Shown one piece after another: positions 12,827 to 20,462 of a stretch of DNA of 30,654 nt (position 1 is its first letter; every line of letters begins with the position of its first letter). A model generated the notes under the pieces. It saw nothing but the letters and a program-made list of their open reading frames with translations, was not told the DNA's origin and made no database searches. The position numbers were made by a program, and so were the translations under genes. The stretch comes from a virus. Location: positions 1 through 30,654 of the IMG/VR virus record IMGVR_UViG_3300028027_000165; one strand, given 5' to 3'.

Positions 12827-14431
12827 ATGTCCCGCTGGATACATGCACCATGCCCTAAATGTAGTTCATCAGACGCATTTAGCTACAAAGAAGATGATAG
12901 TCATGGCTTCTGCTTTAGCTGTCAGAAGTCTTCACCTGTAGACCTTAACTTTAAACCAACTGTATATCACAAAGAGAATTACGACATGCATACCTTAGAG
13001 GAAATTAAAGATTATGACACTAGAGGATTTCAAGAAAGAGCTATCACAAAAGTGGTTGCATCTCATTATGGAGTTAAAGTATCGTATGCAGAAGATGGTA
13101 CAATCAGTAGTCACTTCTACCCATATACTCGTGGCGGTATCGTTGTTGCCTATAAGGAACGTAAACTACCTAAAACATTCCTTATACATGGTGACTTTAA
13201 AGACACTGAGTTATTTGGCCAGAATGTTTCCTCAGGTGGTAAGCGCATTGTTATTACTGAAGGAGAACTGGATGCGCTTGCCGTGGCACAAGCCCAACAC
13301 GATAAATATTCTAAATTCTATCCGTCAGTCGCAATCCCGTCGGCATCGGCAATGTCTCTGATCCTTAATCAACGTGAGTACCTTCGTAGCTTTGATGAAG
13401 TAGTACTTATGTTTGATATGGATGAGCCAGGTAAAAAGGCTACTCAACAAGCAGCTAAGATTATTGGTTACGATAAAATTAAAGTAGCAGACTTACCTGA
13501 GAAAGATCCATGTGATGTATTAATTAAACATGGTTCAGCAGAGTTAATGAAGTGTATCTTTAATGCTCGTACATACAGCCCTGCTGGTGTAGTTAAAGGT
13601 GAAGAGATCTGGGAACAGTATCAGCGTAGACAGTCTACTGTATCTGTACCTTATCCTCATTGTTTAAATGGCTTAAATGAAAAGCTATATGGTATGAGAC
13701 AAGGTGAGATTGTATTGTTTACTTCAGGTACTGGCTCAGGTAAATCAACTGTCATTAAAGAAATTGTATTTGAAATCCTAAGTAAAACTACTGACATGGT
13801 GGGTATGGTTTCTCTTGAAGAATCTGTAGGTGATACTGCTCAAAAGTTTATTAGTATGCAGCTACAAAAGAATCTTAATGTTGATGTTGTATCTGAACAA
13901 GAACAATATGAAGCATTCCAAACAGTCTTTGGTGATGAACGATTAATCTTATTAGACCACCAAGGTTCTGTAAGTGATGAGTCACTCATTGATAAGATGG
14001 AACACCTAGCATTGATGGGTTGTAAGTATATTATCCTTGATCACATTACTATTGCTGTATCTGAAGGTGCTAAGGGTAAGACAGGTAATGAGGCAGTTGA
14101 CTCTGTTATGTCTGACTTACTTAAGATAGCTAAGAAACATAACGTATGGTTAGGTGTTGTATCTCACCTACGTAAAGGTGAAAAACCTTTTGAAGAAGGT
14201 AACTTACCTACTATTGATGACATCAAAGGTTCTGGTTCTATCAAACAAATTTCATTTGATATTATCGCTTTTGCACGTAATATGATTGCTGAAACAGAAG
14301 CAATGCGTAATACTATTCGTCTTCGTGTTCTTAAGTCTCGCTTTACTGGTCTTACAGGTGACTGTGGTACTACTAAGTATGATGCTGGTACAGGACGACT
14401 ACAACAAAATACATTCGTAGACTTTCAATAA
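12827..14431 (+). CDS. Primase-helicase, T7 gp4-like (534 aa)
   Basis: Residues 1-40 form a zinc ribbon (C9, C12, C29, C32). A TOPRIM primase domain follows (VITEGELDALA with E145, then VLMFDMDEPGKKA). The C-terminal RecA-like DnaB/gp4 helicase begins with Walker A SGTGSGKST (residues 300-308), then Walker B-type KYIILDHI, a VSHLRKGE sensor segment and DDIKGSGSIKQISFDI. It would unwind DNA 5'-3' and prime the lagging strand. Length is close to T7 gp4 (566). AGGGAG lies nine bases before the ATG. It is the last gene of the replication block before the RNA polymerase. Confidence 0.95.
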   Translation: MSRWIHAPCPKCSSSDAFSYKEDDSHGFCFSCQKSSPVDLNFKPTVYHKENYDMHTLEEIKDYDTRGFQERAITKVVASHYGVKVSYAEDGTISSHFYPYTRGGIVVAYKERKLPKTFLIHGDFKDTELFGQNVSSGGKRIVITEGELDALAVAQAQHDKYSKFYPSVAIPSASAMSLILNQREYLRSFDEVVLMFDMDEPGKKATQQAAKIIGYDKIKVADLPEKDPCDVLIKHGSAELMKCIFNARTYSPAGVVKGEEIWEQYQRRQSTVSVPYPHCLNGLNEKLYGMRQGEIVLFTSGTGSGKSTVIKEIVFEILSKTTDMVGMVSLEESVGDTAQKFISMQLQKNLNVDVVSEQEQYEAFQTVFGDERLILLDHQGSVSDESLIDKMEHLALMGCKYIILDHITIAVSEGAKGKTGNEAVDSVMSDLLKIAKKHNVWLGVVSHLRKGEKPFEEGNLPTIDDIKGSGSIKQISFDIIAFARNMIAETEAMRNTIRLRVLKSRFTGLTGDCGTTKYDAGTGRLQQNTFVDFQ

Positions 14432-14440
14432 AAGGAATAC

Positions 14441-16642
14441 ATGAATCCAGTACAATATCTATCTGAAAGAGTAGCCAAAGTCGTGGTCAACTCAGATAAG
14501 ATTTATAATGAGGGTGCTCGACTATTAGCACATCATCCAACATGGGAATATGACTTAGAAAGGTTTGTAAATGAATCGTGGGACACACTTCTCCGCTACT
14601 GTATTCGCAACAAGAATGCAACTCATAGCGCATCAGTTAAACTTACTTTTGCAAGTGACCTTATCGGAAAACGAATCGCAAGAGCTATTGGAACTGATGA
14701 AAGCAACATCAAATCAACTCTCGCTCTTGGAGACATTCTACTCGAAACATTTCTCCAAGATAGTCTTATAGATATCTTCAGAGAGTATGATGGATTTAAA
14801 GCTCCATACATGGTGCGTATTGTCAACATGCCTGACAATATTAAGCCTACATTAATAGGTACTTCATTTGAACCTTTATTACCTATAGCTGGTCTATACA
14901 GTAACCTTACTAAAGAACCATTCATTAAAGGATGGACTAACAGTAAGCTGTTTCATGAGTACTTAGATAAACCTTTTGTACGTGCATTAGAAACATTACG
15001 CCAACAACCTTGGGTATTAAATCAAGGTGTGTTAGAAGGTATGAGAAACTATAAGCCAACTGAAATACTAAAGTTGGTTGATGATGATGGTGTATTATAT
15101 GACTACAACATTCATTATGAAAATTTAGAACTACCAAAGAAGCTTAAGCACCTAGATGGTACTTTTTTCCTTGGTAAGAAAGACCCTAAGCTACAACGTA
15201 TGCTTAGTAAGTTCTTTGAATACAATCAAGTAGTAAAGAAAGCTGAATTGATTGGTGATAGATCATTCTATCAAGAAGTATCCTGTGACTATCGTGGTCG
15301 AGTATACTATGCTGAATCCTTCTTAGAGTTTCAGGGTAGTGACTTGGCTCGTAGTCTCTTTTTATTCCAGAATAAAAAAGAAATGGATGATCGTGGTTAC
15401 TTCTGGCTTAAGGTTCATACAGCAGGATGCTATAATGAATCGTTTAATGTTAATAAATTACCACATTATTTTACTACTGACTATAAGACTTATTTAAAAG
15501 GAGAAGGTTTAGATACTATTTCTCTTGATAAAATGACTCTTGAAGACAGAGCTATATGGGTAGATAATAATTTAATTAAATTAGCTAACATTGCTAATCA
15601 ATATACTATAGATACATCCGCTGAAAAGCCTTACAGTTTATTAGCTTGTTGTCTTGAAATTAAAAATTATATCCAAGCTAAATCTAAAGGTAAGAAGCAT
15701 ATGTCTGGTCTTCCTATACCTATTGATGGTAGTAATAATGGATGGCAGCATCTGGCAGCTATGTCTAGAGATACCCAAGCAGCTACCTTAGTATCATTAG
15801 TACCTACACCTATACAGAAAGACTTTTATGTAGCTGTGGCTAAAGAGCTAATTAACATTATGCCTGACTACTTTAAACAAAAGAATATGCCTATGAAAGA
15901 TATCCGTAAAGGTATTGCTAAACGAGGTTCTATGACTCGTGCATACTCAGCAGGTAAACAACGTATTGCTAAGAATATGTATGATGACTGCCATGTAGAA
16001 GGATTTACTGTTAAATATGGTATCACAGAAAAAGAATGTGGAGACTTAGCAGGTAACCTAATTAAGGCTATTAATGCAGTATGCTCTGGTCCATTAAAGA
16101 CAACTAAGTTCTTACAAAAAATTGCTGAACATGAGCTTAACTCTGGTCGTAATCAACTATCATGGCATACACCTTCAGGATTCCCTGTAGTGTATAAAGC
16201 ATTTCTTCAGCATGAACGTAAACATAGAGGTACTATTAGAGGTATACCTGGAAACCCTAAAGGAAGGATTAGACATGTTATTAAAGTGGATGTACTCAAT
16301 AAAGATACAGGTGAAAAAGTTCCTTGTAGACGCTCCTTTGCTTCTGGCATCAGCCCTAATCTCGTTCATAGTTACGATGCTGCTCATATGGCTAATGTTA
16401 TCTCTATTTTTAATGGCAACTTTGGTGCTGTCCACGACAGCTTTAGTACTCATGCCAGTGAAGTGGATTTTCTTCAGGAAGTAACTAAGATGACCTTTGT
16501 AGCACAGTATGATATAGAAAACTTCTTTAGTAATCTTATGGATACATTAATGCTTAACAAAGATACATTCACTTACCCTCCACCAGAAGAAGGTACATTA
16601 GATTTAAAACAAGTCTATGAATCTAAATACTTTTTCTGCTAG
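14441..16642 (+). CDS. T7-type single-subunit DNA-directed RNA polymerase (733 aa)
   Basis: All core motifs are present: SCDYRGRVYYAES (DxxGR), PIDGSNNGWQHLAAMSRD for motif A (catalytic D429), AKRGSMTRAYSAG for motif B (K494, Y502; the R of Rx3K is K490 or R489), and NLVHSYDAAHMAN plus VHDSF for motif C (H665, D666). The protein is about 150 residues shorter than T7 gp1 (883). It likely transcribes from the GTCCCCTAATA sites, three of which lie downstream or on the opposite arm. AAAGGAATAC provides the Shine-Dalgarno. It is encoded after the replication genes, unlike the early position of T7 gene 1, so an earlier polymerase (host or virion) must express it first. Confidence 0.95.
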   Translation: MNPVQYLSERVAKVVVNSDKIYNEGARLLAHHPTWEYDLERFVNESWDTLLRYCIRNKNATHSASVKLTFASDLIGKRIARAIGTDESNIKSTLALGDILLETFLQDSLIDIFREYDGFKAPYMVRIVNMPDNIKPTLIGTSFEPLLPIAGLYSNLTKEPFIKGWTNSKLFHEYLDKPFVRALETLRQQPWVLNQGVLEGMRNYKPTEILKLVDDDGVLYDYNIHYENLELPKKLKHLDGTFFLGKKDPKLQRMLSKFFEYNQVVKKAELIGDRSFYQEVSCDYRGRVYYAESFLEFQGSDLARSLFLFQNKKEMDDRGYFWLKVHTAGCYNESFNVNKLPHYFTTDYKTYLKGEGLDTISLDKMTLEDRAIWVDNNLIKLANIANQYTIDTSAEKPYSLLACCLEIKNYIQAKSKGKKHMSGLPIPIDGSNNGWQHLAAMSRDTQAATLVSLVPTPIQKDFYVAVAKELINIMPDYFKQKNMPMKDIRKGIAKRGSMTRAYSAGKQRIAKNMYDDCHVEGFTVKYGITEKECGDLAGNLIKAINAVCSGPLKTTKFLQKIAEHELNSGRNQLSWHTPSGFPVVYKAFLQHERKHRGTIRGIPGNPKGRIRHVIKVDVLNKDTGEKVPCRRSFASGISPNLVHSYDAAHMANVISIFNGNFGAVHDSFSTHASEVDFLQEVTKMTFVAQYDIENFFSNLMDTLMLNKDTFTYPPPEEGTLDLKQVYESKYFFC

Positions 16643-16663
16643 TACTAGCTAGCCATAGCTGGC

Positions 16664-16686
16664 CAGTTGTCCCCTAATACCGAAGA
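16664..16686 (+). promoter_or_regulatory. Phage promoter-like motif, copy 3
   Basis: CCAGTTGTCCCCTAATACCG holds the 11-base core at 16669-16679, in the 62-base gap between the RNA polymerase and the ribonucleotide reductase. The three bases after the core are CCG, unlike the GG of the other copies, so this may be a weaker site. A palindrome CTAGTACTAG (16639-16648) lies just before it. Confidence 0.6.
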
Positions 16687-16704
16687 ATAAAACAAAAGGA
16701 ACTC

Positions 16705-18582
16705 ATGAACTCTTATCAACAACTTATCGCTAAATCCCGTTATGCACGTTACTTACCTGAAAAGAAACGTAGGGAGAATTGGAATGAAACCTCTGAACGT
16801 TGGATAGCTTTCTTTCAAAGAGAATTAAAAAATAAAATTAAACCAGATGACAGTATCTGGAATATTCTAGGTAATGAGATTAATAATTTGTCTACATTAC
16901 CCTCAATGCGTTCTATCATGACAGCTGGTGAGGCTCTTCGCCGCACTAATGTAGCCGCATATAATTGTTCTTATTTACCTATAGATAATCCTCGTTGTTT
17001 TGATGAGGCCATGTACATCCTATTATGTGGCACTGGAGTGGGCTTCTCAGCTGAACAACAATATACGGGTCTATTACCCCCAGTACCTTCCCTTGTAAAT
17101 GATCATAATGTTATCATTAAAGTGCAAGACAGTAAAGAAGGTTGGTGTGACGCCTATCGTATCCTTGTTAATATGTTATATCAAGGTACCATCCCTACAT
17201 GGGATGTATCCTTAGTACGTCCTGCAGGTGCTCCGCTTAAGACCTTTGGTGGTCGTGCTTCTGGTCCTGGTCCATTGATTGACTTGTTTATTTATACAGT
17301 TAATAAATTTATGATTGCCCAAGGACGTCAGCTAAAGCCTATCGAGTGCCATGATATCATGTGTAAGATTGGTGAAGTAGTTGTAGTAGGTGGTGTACGC
17401 CGTAGTGCTATGATTAGCTTAGGTGACTTAGGAGACTATGACCATGCTACCGCTAAGACAGGTACATGGTGGGAACAACATGGTGAACGTGCTCTGGCTA
17501 ATAACTCAGCTGTATACAATAGTAAGCCTTCTGTAGGCGAGTTCATGAAGGAGTGGTTAGATATCTACAACAGTCATTCAGGTGAACGAGGAATCTTTAA
17601 TCGTGAAGCATCACAAAAACAAGCAGCAAAATGGGGTCGTCGTGATAGTACCACAGACTATGGAACAAACCCTTGTTCAGAAATTATCCTCAAGCCCTAC
17701 CAATTCTGTAATCTATCTACCGTTGTTGTATCTCCCGAAGATACTTTGGAATCACTCAAACACAAAGTAAGAATTGCTACTATCATGGGTACTATGCAGT
17801 CAACTCTAACTTACTTCCCTTACCTACGTGATATCTGGCGTACTAATACTGAGTCAGAACGTTTGTTAGGTGTGTCTATGACTGGTATTTTAGATAATCA
17901 ACTATTACGTGGTCAAGGTAATATGAATCTAGAAGAAGTTTTATCTACCCTACGTGACGTAGCTCGTGATACTAACCAAGAATGGGCTGAGATCTTAGGT
18001 ATACCTGCTTCAACAGCTATTACCTGTGTTAAGCCTGAAGGTACTGTATCTCAGTTAACACAAACAAGTAGTGGTATTCATGCTGGACATGCACCATATT
18101 ATATCAGACGTATTCGTCAAGATAAAAAGGATCCTTTAACACAGTTCTTAATTGAACAAGGTGTTCCTCATGAAGACTGTGTGATGAAGCCTGATCAAAC
18201 ATCTGTGTTTAGCTTCCCACAACGTTCACCAGGATTTACCCGCAAAGACTTAACCGCTATTGATCATTTAAATATCTGGTTAATGTATCAGCGTTATTGG
18301 TGCGAACACAAACCATCTGTTACTATCTCTGTTAAGGAACATGAATGGATGGAGGTAGGTGCATGGGTATATGAACACTTTGATGAGTGTACTGGTATCA
18401 GCTTCTTACCTGATGATGGTGGTACTTATCGTCAGGCTCCATACGAAGATATTGACTTGTCAGTATATCATCGTTTAAAAGATACACAACCCACTATTGA
18501 TTGGGAAAATTTTATTGAAGATCGTGATAATGTTGAGGGTGCTCAAACATTAGCATGTGCAGCAGGAGGATGTGAGATTTGA
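16705..18582 (+). CDS. Class II (B12-dependent) ribonucleotide reductase, monomeric type (625 aa)
   Basis: The catalytic Cys and Glu layout is that of Lactobacillus RTPR: NCSYLP (C88), NPCSEI (C324 thiyl radical site, E326) and FCNLS (C335), with the same 11-residue spacing between the latter two. CVKPEGTVSQLTQTSSGIH is the conserved substrate-phosphate loop. The C-terminal redox pair C618-x4-C623 (ACAAGGCEI) matches C731/C736 of RTPR. It reduces ribonucleotides to deoxyribonucleotides using adenosylcobalamin from the host and independent of oxygen. It is about 110 residues shorter than RTPR. The Shine-Dalgarno is AAAAGGAAC. The thioredoxin gene overlaps its stop, and promoter-like copy 3 precedes it. 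Confidence 0.92.
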   Translation: MNSYQQLIAKSRYARYLPEKKRRENWNETSERWIAFFQRELKNKIKPDDSIWNILGNEINNLSTLPSMRSIMTAGEALRRTNVAAYNCSYLPIDNPRCFDEAMYILLCGTGVGFSAEQQYTGLLPPVPSLVNDHNVIIKVQDSKEGWCDAYRILVNMLYQGTIPTWDVSLVRPAGAPLKTFGGRASGPGPLIDLFIYTVNKFMIAQGRQLKPIECHDIMCKIGEVVVVGGVRRSAMISLGDLGDYDHATAKTGTWWEQHGERALANNSAVYNSKPSVGEFMKEWLDIYNSHSGERGIFNREASQKQAAKWGRRDSTTDYGTNPCSEIILKPYQFCNLSTVVVSPEDTLESLKHKVRIATIMGTMQSTLTYFPYLRDIWRTNTESERLLGVSMTGILDNQLLRGQGNMNLEEVLSTLRDVARDTNQEWAEILGIPASTAITCVKPEGTVSQLTQTSSGIHAGHAPYYIRRIRQDKKDPLTQFLIEQGVPHEDCVMKPDQTSVFSFPQRSPGFTRKDLTAIDHLNIWLMYQRYWCEHKPSVTISVKEHEWMEVGAWVYEHFDECTGISFLPDDGGTYRQAPYEDIDLSVYHRLKDTQPTIDWENFIEDRDNVEGAQTLACAAGGCEI

Positions 18583-18848
18583 ACTTATATAAATTTTATA
18601 CTGATACATGTGTACCATGCAGACAAATGAATAATCGTATTAAAGATGTAGATTTTCATTTTGATTATGGTGTAATATTAACTAATGTTAATGCTACTGA
18701 AAACACAGAGCTTAGAGACAAGTATGGGGTTAAGACTGTACCTACCTTTGTACTAGCCGATGATAAAGATAATATGATTCGTAAGATCAGTGGATCTATT
18801 TCTTTACCTGAGTTAGATACTTTTATTACAGGCACAGCCGTCCCCTAA
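18579..18848 (+). CDS. Thioredoxin/glutaredoxin-like protein, TTG start (89 aa)
   Basis: The active site is TCVPC at the N-terminus (C11, C14), followed by a KTVPTFVL cis-Pro segment: a compact thioredoxin fold. No ATG is available before the Cys pair. AGGAGG at the end of the reductase gene is spaced nine bases from TTG at 18579, whose last two bases open the reductase stop, so the two genes are tightly coupled. The likely job is to reduce the C618/C623 pair of the reductase. The last codons, GTC CCC TAA, are part of promoter-like copy 4, so stop and promoter share sequence. Confidence 0.85.
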   Translation: MNLYKFYTDTCVPCRQMNNRIKDVDFHFDYGVILTNVNATENTELRDKYGVKTVPTFVLADDKDNMIRKISGSISLPELDTFITGTAVP

Positions 18849-18855
18849 TAGGGAA
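18834..18855 (+). promoter_or_regulatory. Phage promoter-like motif, copy 4
   Basis: ACAGCCGTCCCCTAATAGGG contains the core at 18840-18850 and a 4-bp CCCT/AGGG hairpin around the loop AAT. Initiation at the GGGA would start a transcript a few bases before the tRNA-CAU gene. It overlaps the 3' end of the thioredoxin gene. Confidence 0.65.
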
Positions 18856-18858
18856 CAT

Positions 18859-18933
18859 TGCGGAATAGCTCAGTAGGAGAGCGCTGGACTCATAATCCAG
18901 AGGTCAGTGGTGCGAATCCACTTTCCGCAACCA
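18859..18933 (+). tRNA. tRNA with anticodon CAU (Met, or Ile2 if lysidine-modified)
   Basis: The acceptor is TGCGGAA (18859-18865) paired with TTCCGCA (18923-18929), discriminator A, encoded CCA (18931-18933). The anticodon stem CTGGA/TCCAG encloses CTCATAA, giving CAT at 18891-18893. The D-arm is AGCTC...GAGC. The T-loop is TGCGAAT, with G where T is nearly invariant (position 55). U1-A72 is paired and the anticodon stem lacks the three G-C pairs of initiators, so it is not an initiator. Elongator Met versus Ile2 (reading AUA, frequent here) cannot be settled by eye. Confidence 0.9.
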
Positions 18934-18941
18934 CCATACAA

Positions 18942-19016
18942 GGGTCATTAGTTCAATGGATAGAACAGTGATCTTCTAAGTCACGAGTGCATGTTCGATT
19001 CATGCATGACCCACCA
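18942..19016 (+). tRNA. tRNA-Arg (UCU)
   Basis: The acceptor GGGTCAT (18942-18948) pairs with ATGACCC (19006-19012), discriminator A, encoded CCA (19014-19016). The anticodon stem GTGAT/GTCAC encloses CTTCTAA, giving TCT at 18975-18977. The T-arm GCATG TTCGATT CATGC is regular. It decodes AGA and probably AGG, which are used in this phage's Arg-rich small genes. It is eight bases from the first tRNA, so the two are likely cotranscribed. Confidence 0.93.
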
Positions 19017-19026
19017 TAGGACACAT

Positions 19027-19380
19027 ATGAAATATAAAACACATAACTCAAGGAAATTCCTTAATAACAAACATGGGTTAGCAGCTATCCAAACTAGTTG
19101 TGATATCTCTGGTTGGGCTATGGATGCTAGTGTTACTATTTCCGACTGTAACAGGAATATTACATTAGACTTTAGTGTATACCGAGAAAAAGATTATGCT
19201 GAGAAGGCTAAAAAGTTAGCTTTAATTATTAATGAATTAGTAGCAGTACAATCATTTATGGAAGCAAATCTAGATACCTTTATTGAAGCTAAAAAGAAAG
19301 CAGACTTAGAAAGAAAAGAGTCTTTAAGTAAGAGAAAATCAACACCACTTTCACAAATATTAGAGGGATTAGATGATTAA
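19027..19380 (+). CDS. Hypothetical protein (117 aa)
   Basis: The start at 19027 follows an AGGA Shine-Dalgarno; the frame is open further upstream into the tRNA, which is not coding. The protein begins MKYKTHNSRKFLNNKHGLAA with a basic patch, continues as beta-strands (DISGWAMDASVTISDCNRNITLDFSVY), and ends in a long Lys/Glu helix (IEAKKKADLERKESLSKRKS). I do not recognise a family. It overlaps the next gene by eight bases. Confidence 0.7.
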   Translation: MKYKTHNSRKFLNNKHGLAAIQTSCDISGWAMDASVTISDCNRNITLDFSVYREKDYAEKAKKLALIINELVAVQSFMEANLDTFIEAKKKADLERKESLSKRKSTPLSQILEGLDD

Positions 19381-19612
19381 TGAATATGATATCCGAGATA
19401 TGCGTGATGACAGCATTATCTTTGAATGTAAACACAGTAACCCTAAGTTAATTACTCGTATGGAAATGTCTGCTCACTCTCATATCACTGAGGTAGTAGA
19501 ACAGTTTGAAAGATTCCTACGAGGTATGGGATACTTTCCTCCATCAGGATGTCATCTGGAATTTGTAGATGACCATACATATACTATGGATTGGGCAGAC
19601 GCTAATGAGTAA
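19373..19612 (+). CDS. Small conserved phage protein (79 aa)
   Basis: The segments SHITEVVEQFERFLRGMGYFPPSGCHLEFV and MDWADANE give it a recognisable small-phage-protein look (ITEVVE-FE-FLRG-GF-P-G-LE-V). No catalytic residues stand out. The ATG overlaps the upstream stop by eight bases. It lies between the tRNA genes and the Dps-like gene. The function is unknown. Confidence 0.7.
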   Translation: MINEYDIRDMRDDSIIFECKHSNPKLITRMEMSAHSHITEVVEQFERFLRGMGYFPPSGCHLEFVDDHTYTMDWADANE

Positions 19613-19703
19613 GGGTAGTAATCGTAGACCTACTGATGAACAAAAATTTAAAGATAATTATGATAGAATCTTTGGACAAAAGAAAAAGGAAGAAAAGAAA
19701 TGA
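19605..19703 (+). CDS. Very small phage protein (32 aa)
   Basis: The frame reads MSKGSNRRPTDEQKFKDNYD and ends RIFGQKKKEEKK. It overlaps both neighbours (eight bases upstream, an ATGA downstream). The SKGS-RRP...F--NYDRIFG pattern is one I know from short phage genes, usually unannotated. It also carries the Shine-Dalgarno for the Dps-like gene (AAGGAAGA). The function is unknown. Confidence 0.6.
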   Translation: MSKGSNRRPTDEQKFKDNYDRIFGQKKKEEKK

Positions 19704-20158
19704 GTGAATATAATTCAATAGCGCCAGCATTAAAGTGTCTTCATGCTGATAATTTTACAACATACTTTAAATCACACGCATTTCATTTTAATGTTCAAGG
19801 AAATACCTTTGCACAAGATCATGGATTATTAGAAGAAATTTATTCTTTTTTGTGGGAACAACATGATACTTTAGGTGAACAAATTCGTCAATTAAATTTA
19901 CCTACTTCAATTAGCATGAGTGATATGCTTAAAACAACTGAAATTAGTGAAGCTTCAGGAGTAACTAGCAATAGTGTTAACATGTTTGAATCCATATTAA
20001 AAGATTTTAATATACTTATGGCTAATGCTCAATGGGTTTATGATAAAGCAGAATCAAGTAATATGGGTGGCTTGTCAACTTTAGTTGGTGATTATTTAAA
20101 AGACTTATCTAAGTTACGTTGGAAAGTACGTGCAACATTAGGAAAGAGTATGCCATGA
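19700..20158 (+). CDS. Dps-like ferritin-family protein (152 aa)
   Basis: The ferroxidase ligands of Dps are all placed as in Escherichia coli Dps: H29 and H41 (SHAFHFNV, QDHG), E45 in place of Asp67, D56 (EQHD) and E60 (LGEQI). The rest is a four-helix layout of normal Dps length, with no obvious basic DNA-binding tail. Dps oligomers oxidise and store iron and protect DNA from peroxide. In a phage it could shield DNA, sequester iron, or serve as a structural component; it lies just before the terminator at the end of the plus arm. The start is set by an ATGA overlap. Confidence 0.8.
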   Translation: MSEYNSIAPALKCLHADNFTTYFKSHAFHFNVQGNTFAQDHGLLEEIYSFLWEQHDTLGEQIRQLNLPTSISMSDMLKTTEISEASGVTSNSVNMFESILKDFNILMANAQWVYDKAESSNMGGLSTLVGDYLKDLSKLRWKVRATLGKSMP

Positions 20159-20412
20159 ATAATGTAAAAAATTATAACATCTTTGCATTAAAAGGTGATA
20201 CACAAACTTCAGATGCGGATGTATGTGAAGCACTAGGGCTAGATCCTAATTTAGCTAACACACCAGAATTAAATGAGGCTGCTATTAGAAAAATGCACAA
20301 GGAAAATTATGATGGGTATATCAAACAAGGTATGCCATCAGATGATGCTTTAGCTAAAGCAGATAAGCTTGCTTACAACGCAAGAAAAGAAATTCGTAGT
20401 CTTACTAAATAA
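20155..20412 (+). CDS. Hypothetical protein (85 aa)
   Basis: From the ATGA-coupled start the protein reads MNNVKNYNIFALKGDTQTSD, then helices (DVCEALGLDPNLANTPELNEAAIRKMHKENYDGYIKQG, DDALAKADKLAYNARKEIRSL). It is soluble and has no known motif. It is the last plus-strand gene, ten bases before the convergent terminator. Confidence 0.65.
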   Translation: MNNVKNYNIFALKGDTQTSDADVCEALGLDPNLANTPELNEAAIRKMHKENYDGYIKQGMPSDDALAKADKLAYNARKEIRSLTK

Positions 20413-20421
20413 AGAAAAAAT

Positions 20422-20456
20422 AACCCCTTCAAGGAATAATCCTTGAGGGGGTTTTT
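20422..20456. terminator. Bidirectional rho-independent terminator between the two arms
   Basis: AACCCCTTCAAGGA (20422-20435) pairs with TCCTTGAGGGGGTT (20440-20453), with one mismatch, around a 4-base loop. A T-run at 20452-20457 terminates plus-strand transcripts, and the A-run at 20414-20420 gives a U-run on the minus strand. It lies between a stop at 20412 and the opposing stop at 20463. The hairpin closely resembles the one at 757-790. Confidence 0.9.
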
Positions 20457-20462
20457 TATTTG

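Noticed and set aside
13014-13361. Plus-strand open frame of 115 codons inside the primase-helicase gene
   Set aside because: Shadow of the TOPRIM coding region; no start signal.
14623-14925. Minus-strand frame of 100 codons inside the RNA polymerase gene
   Set aside because: Opposite to a confident gene, no ribosome site, composition of a reverse shadow.
16639-16664. Palindromes (CTAGTACTAG and nearby AGCTAGCC/GGCC) as a terminator after the RNA polymerase gene
   Set aside because: No stable long stem and no T-run follows; possibly an operator, but nothing supports it.
18991-19026. Upstream extension of the 117-aa gene into the tRNA-Arg gene
   Set aside because: The extension is made of tRNA sequence; the ATG at 19027 has its own AGGA.
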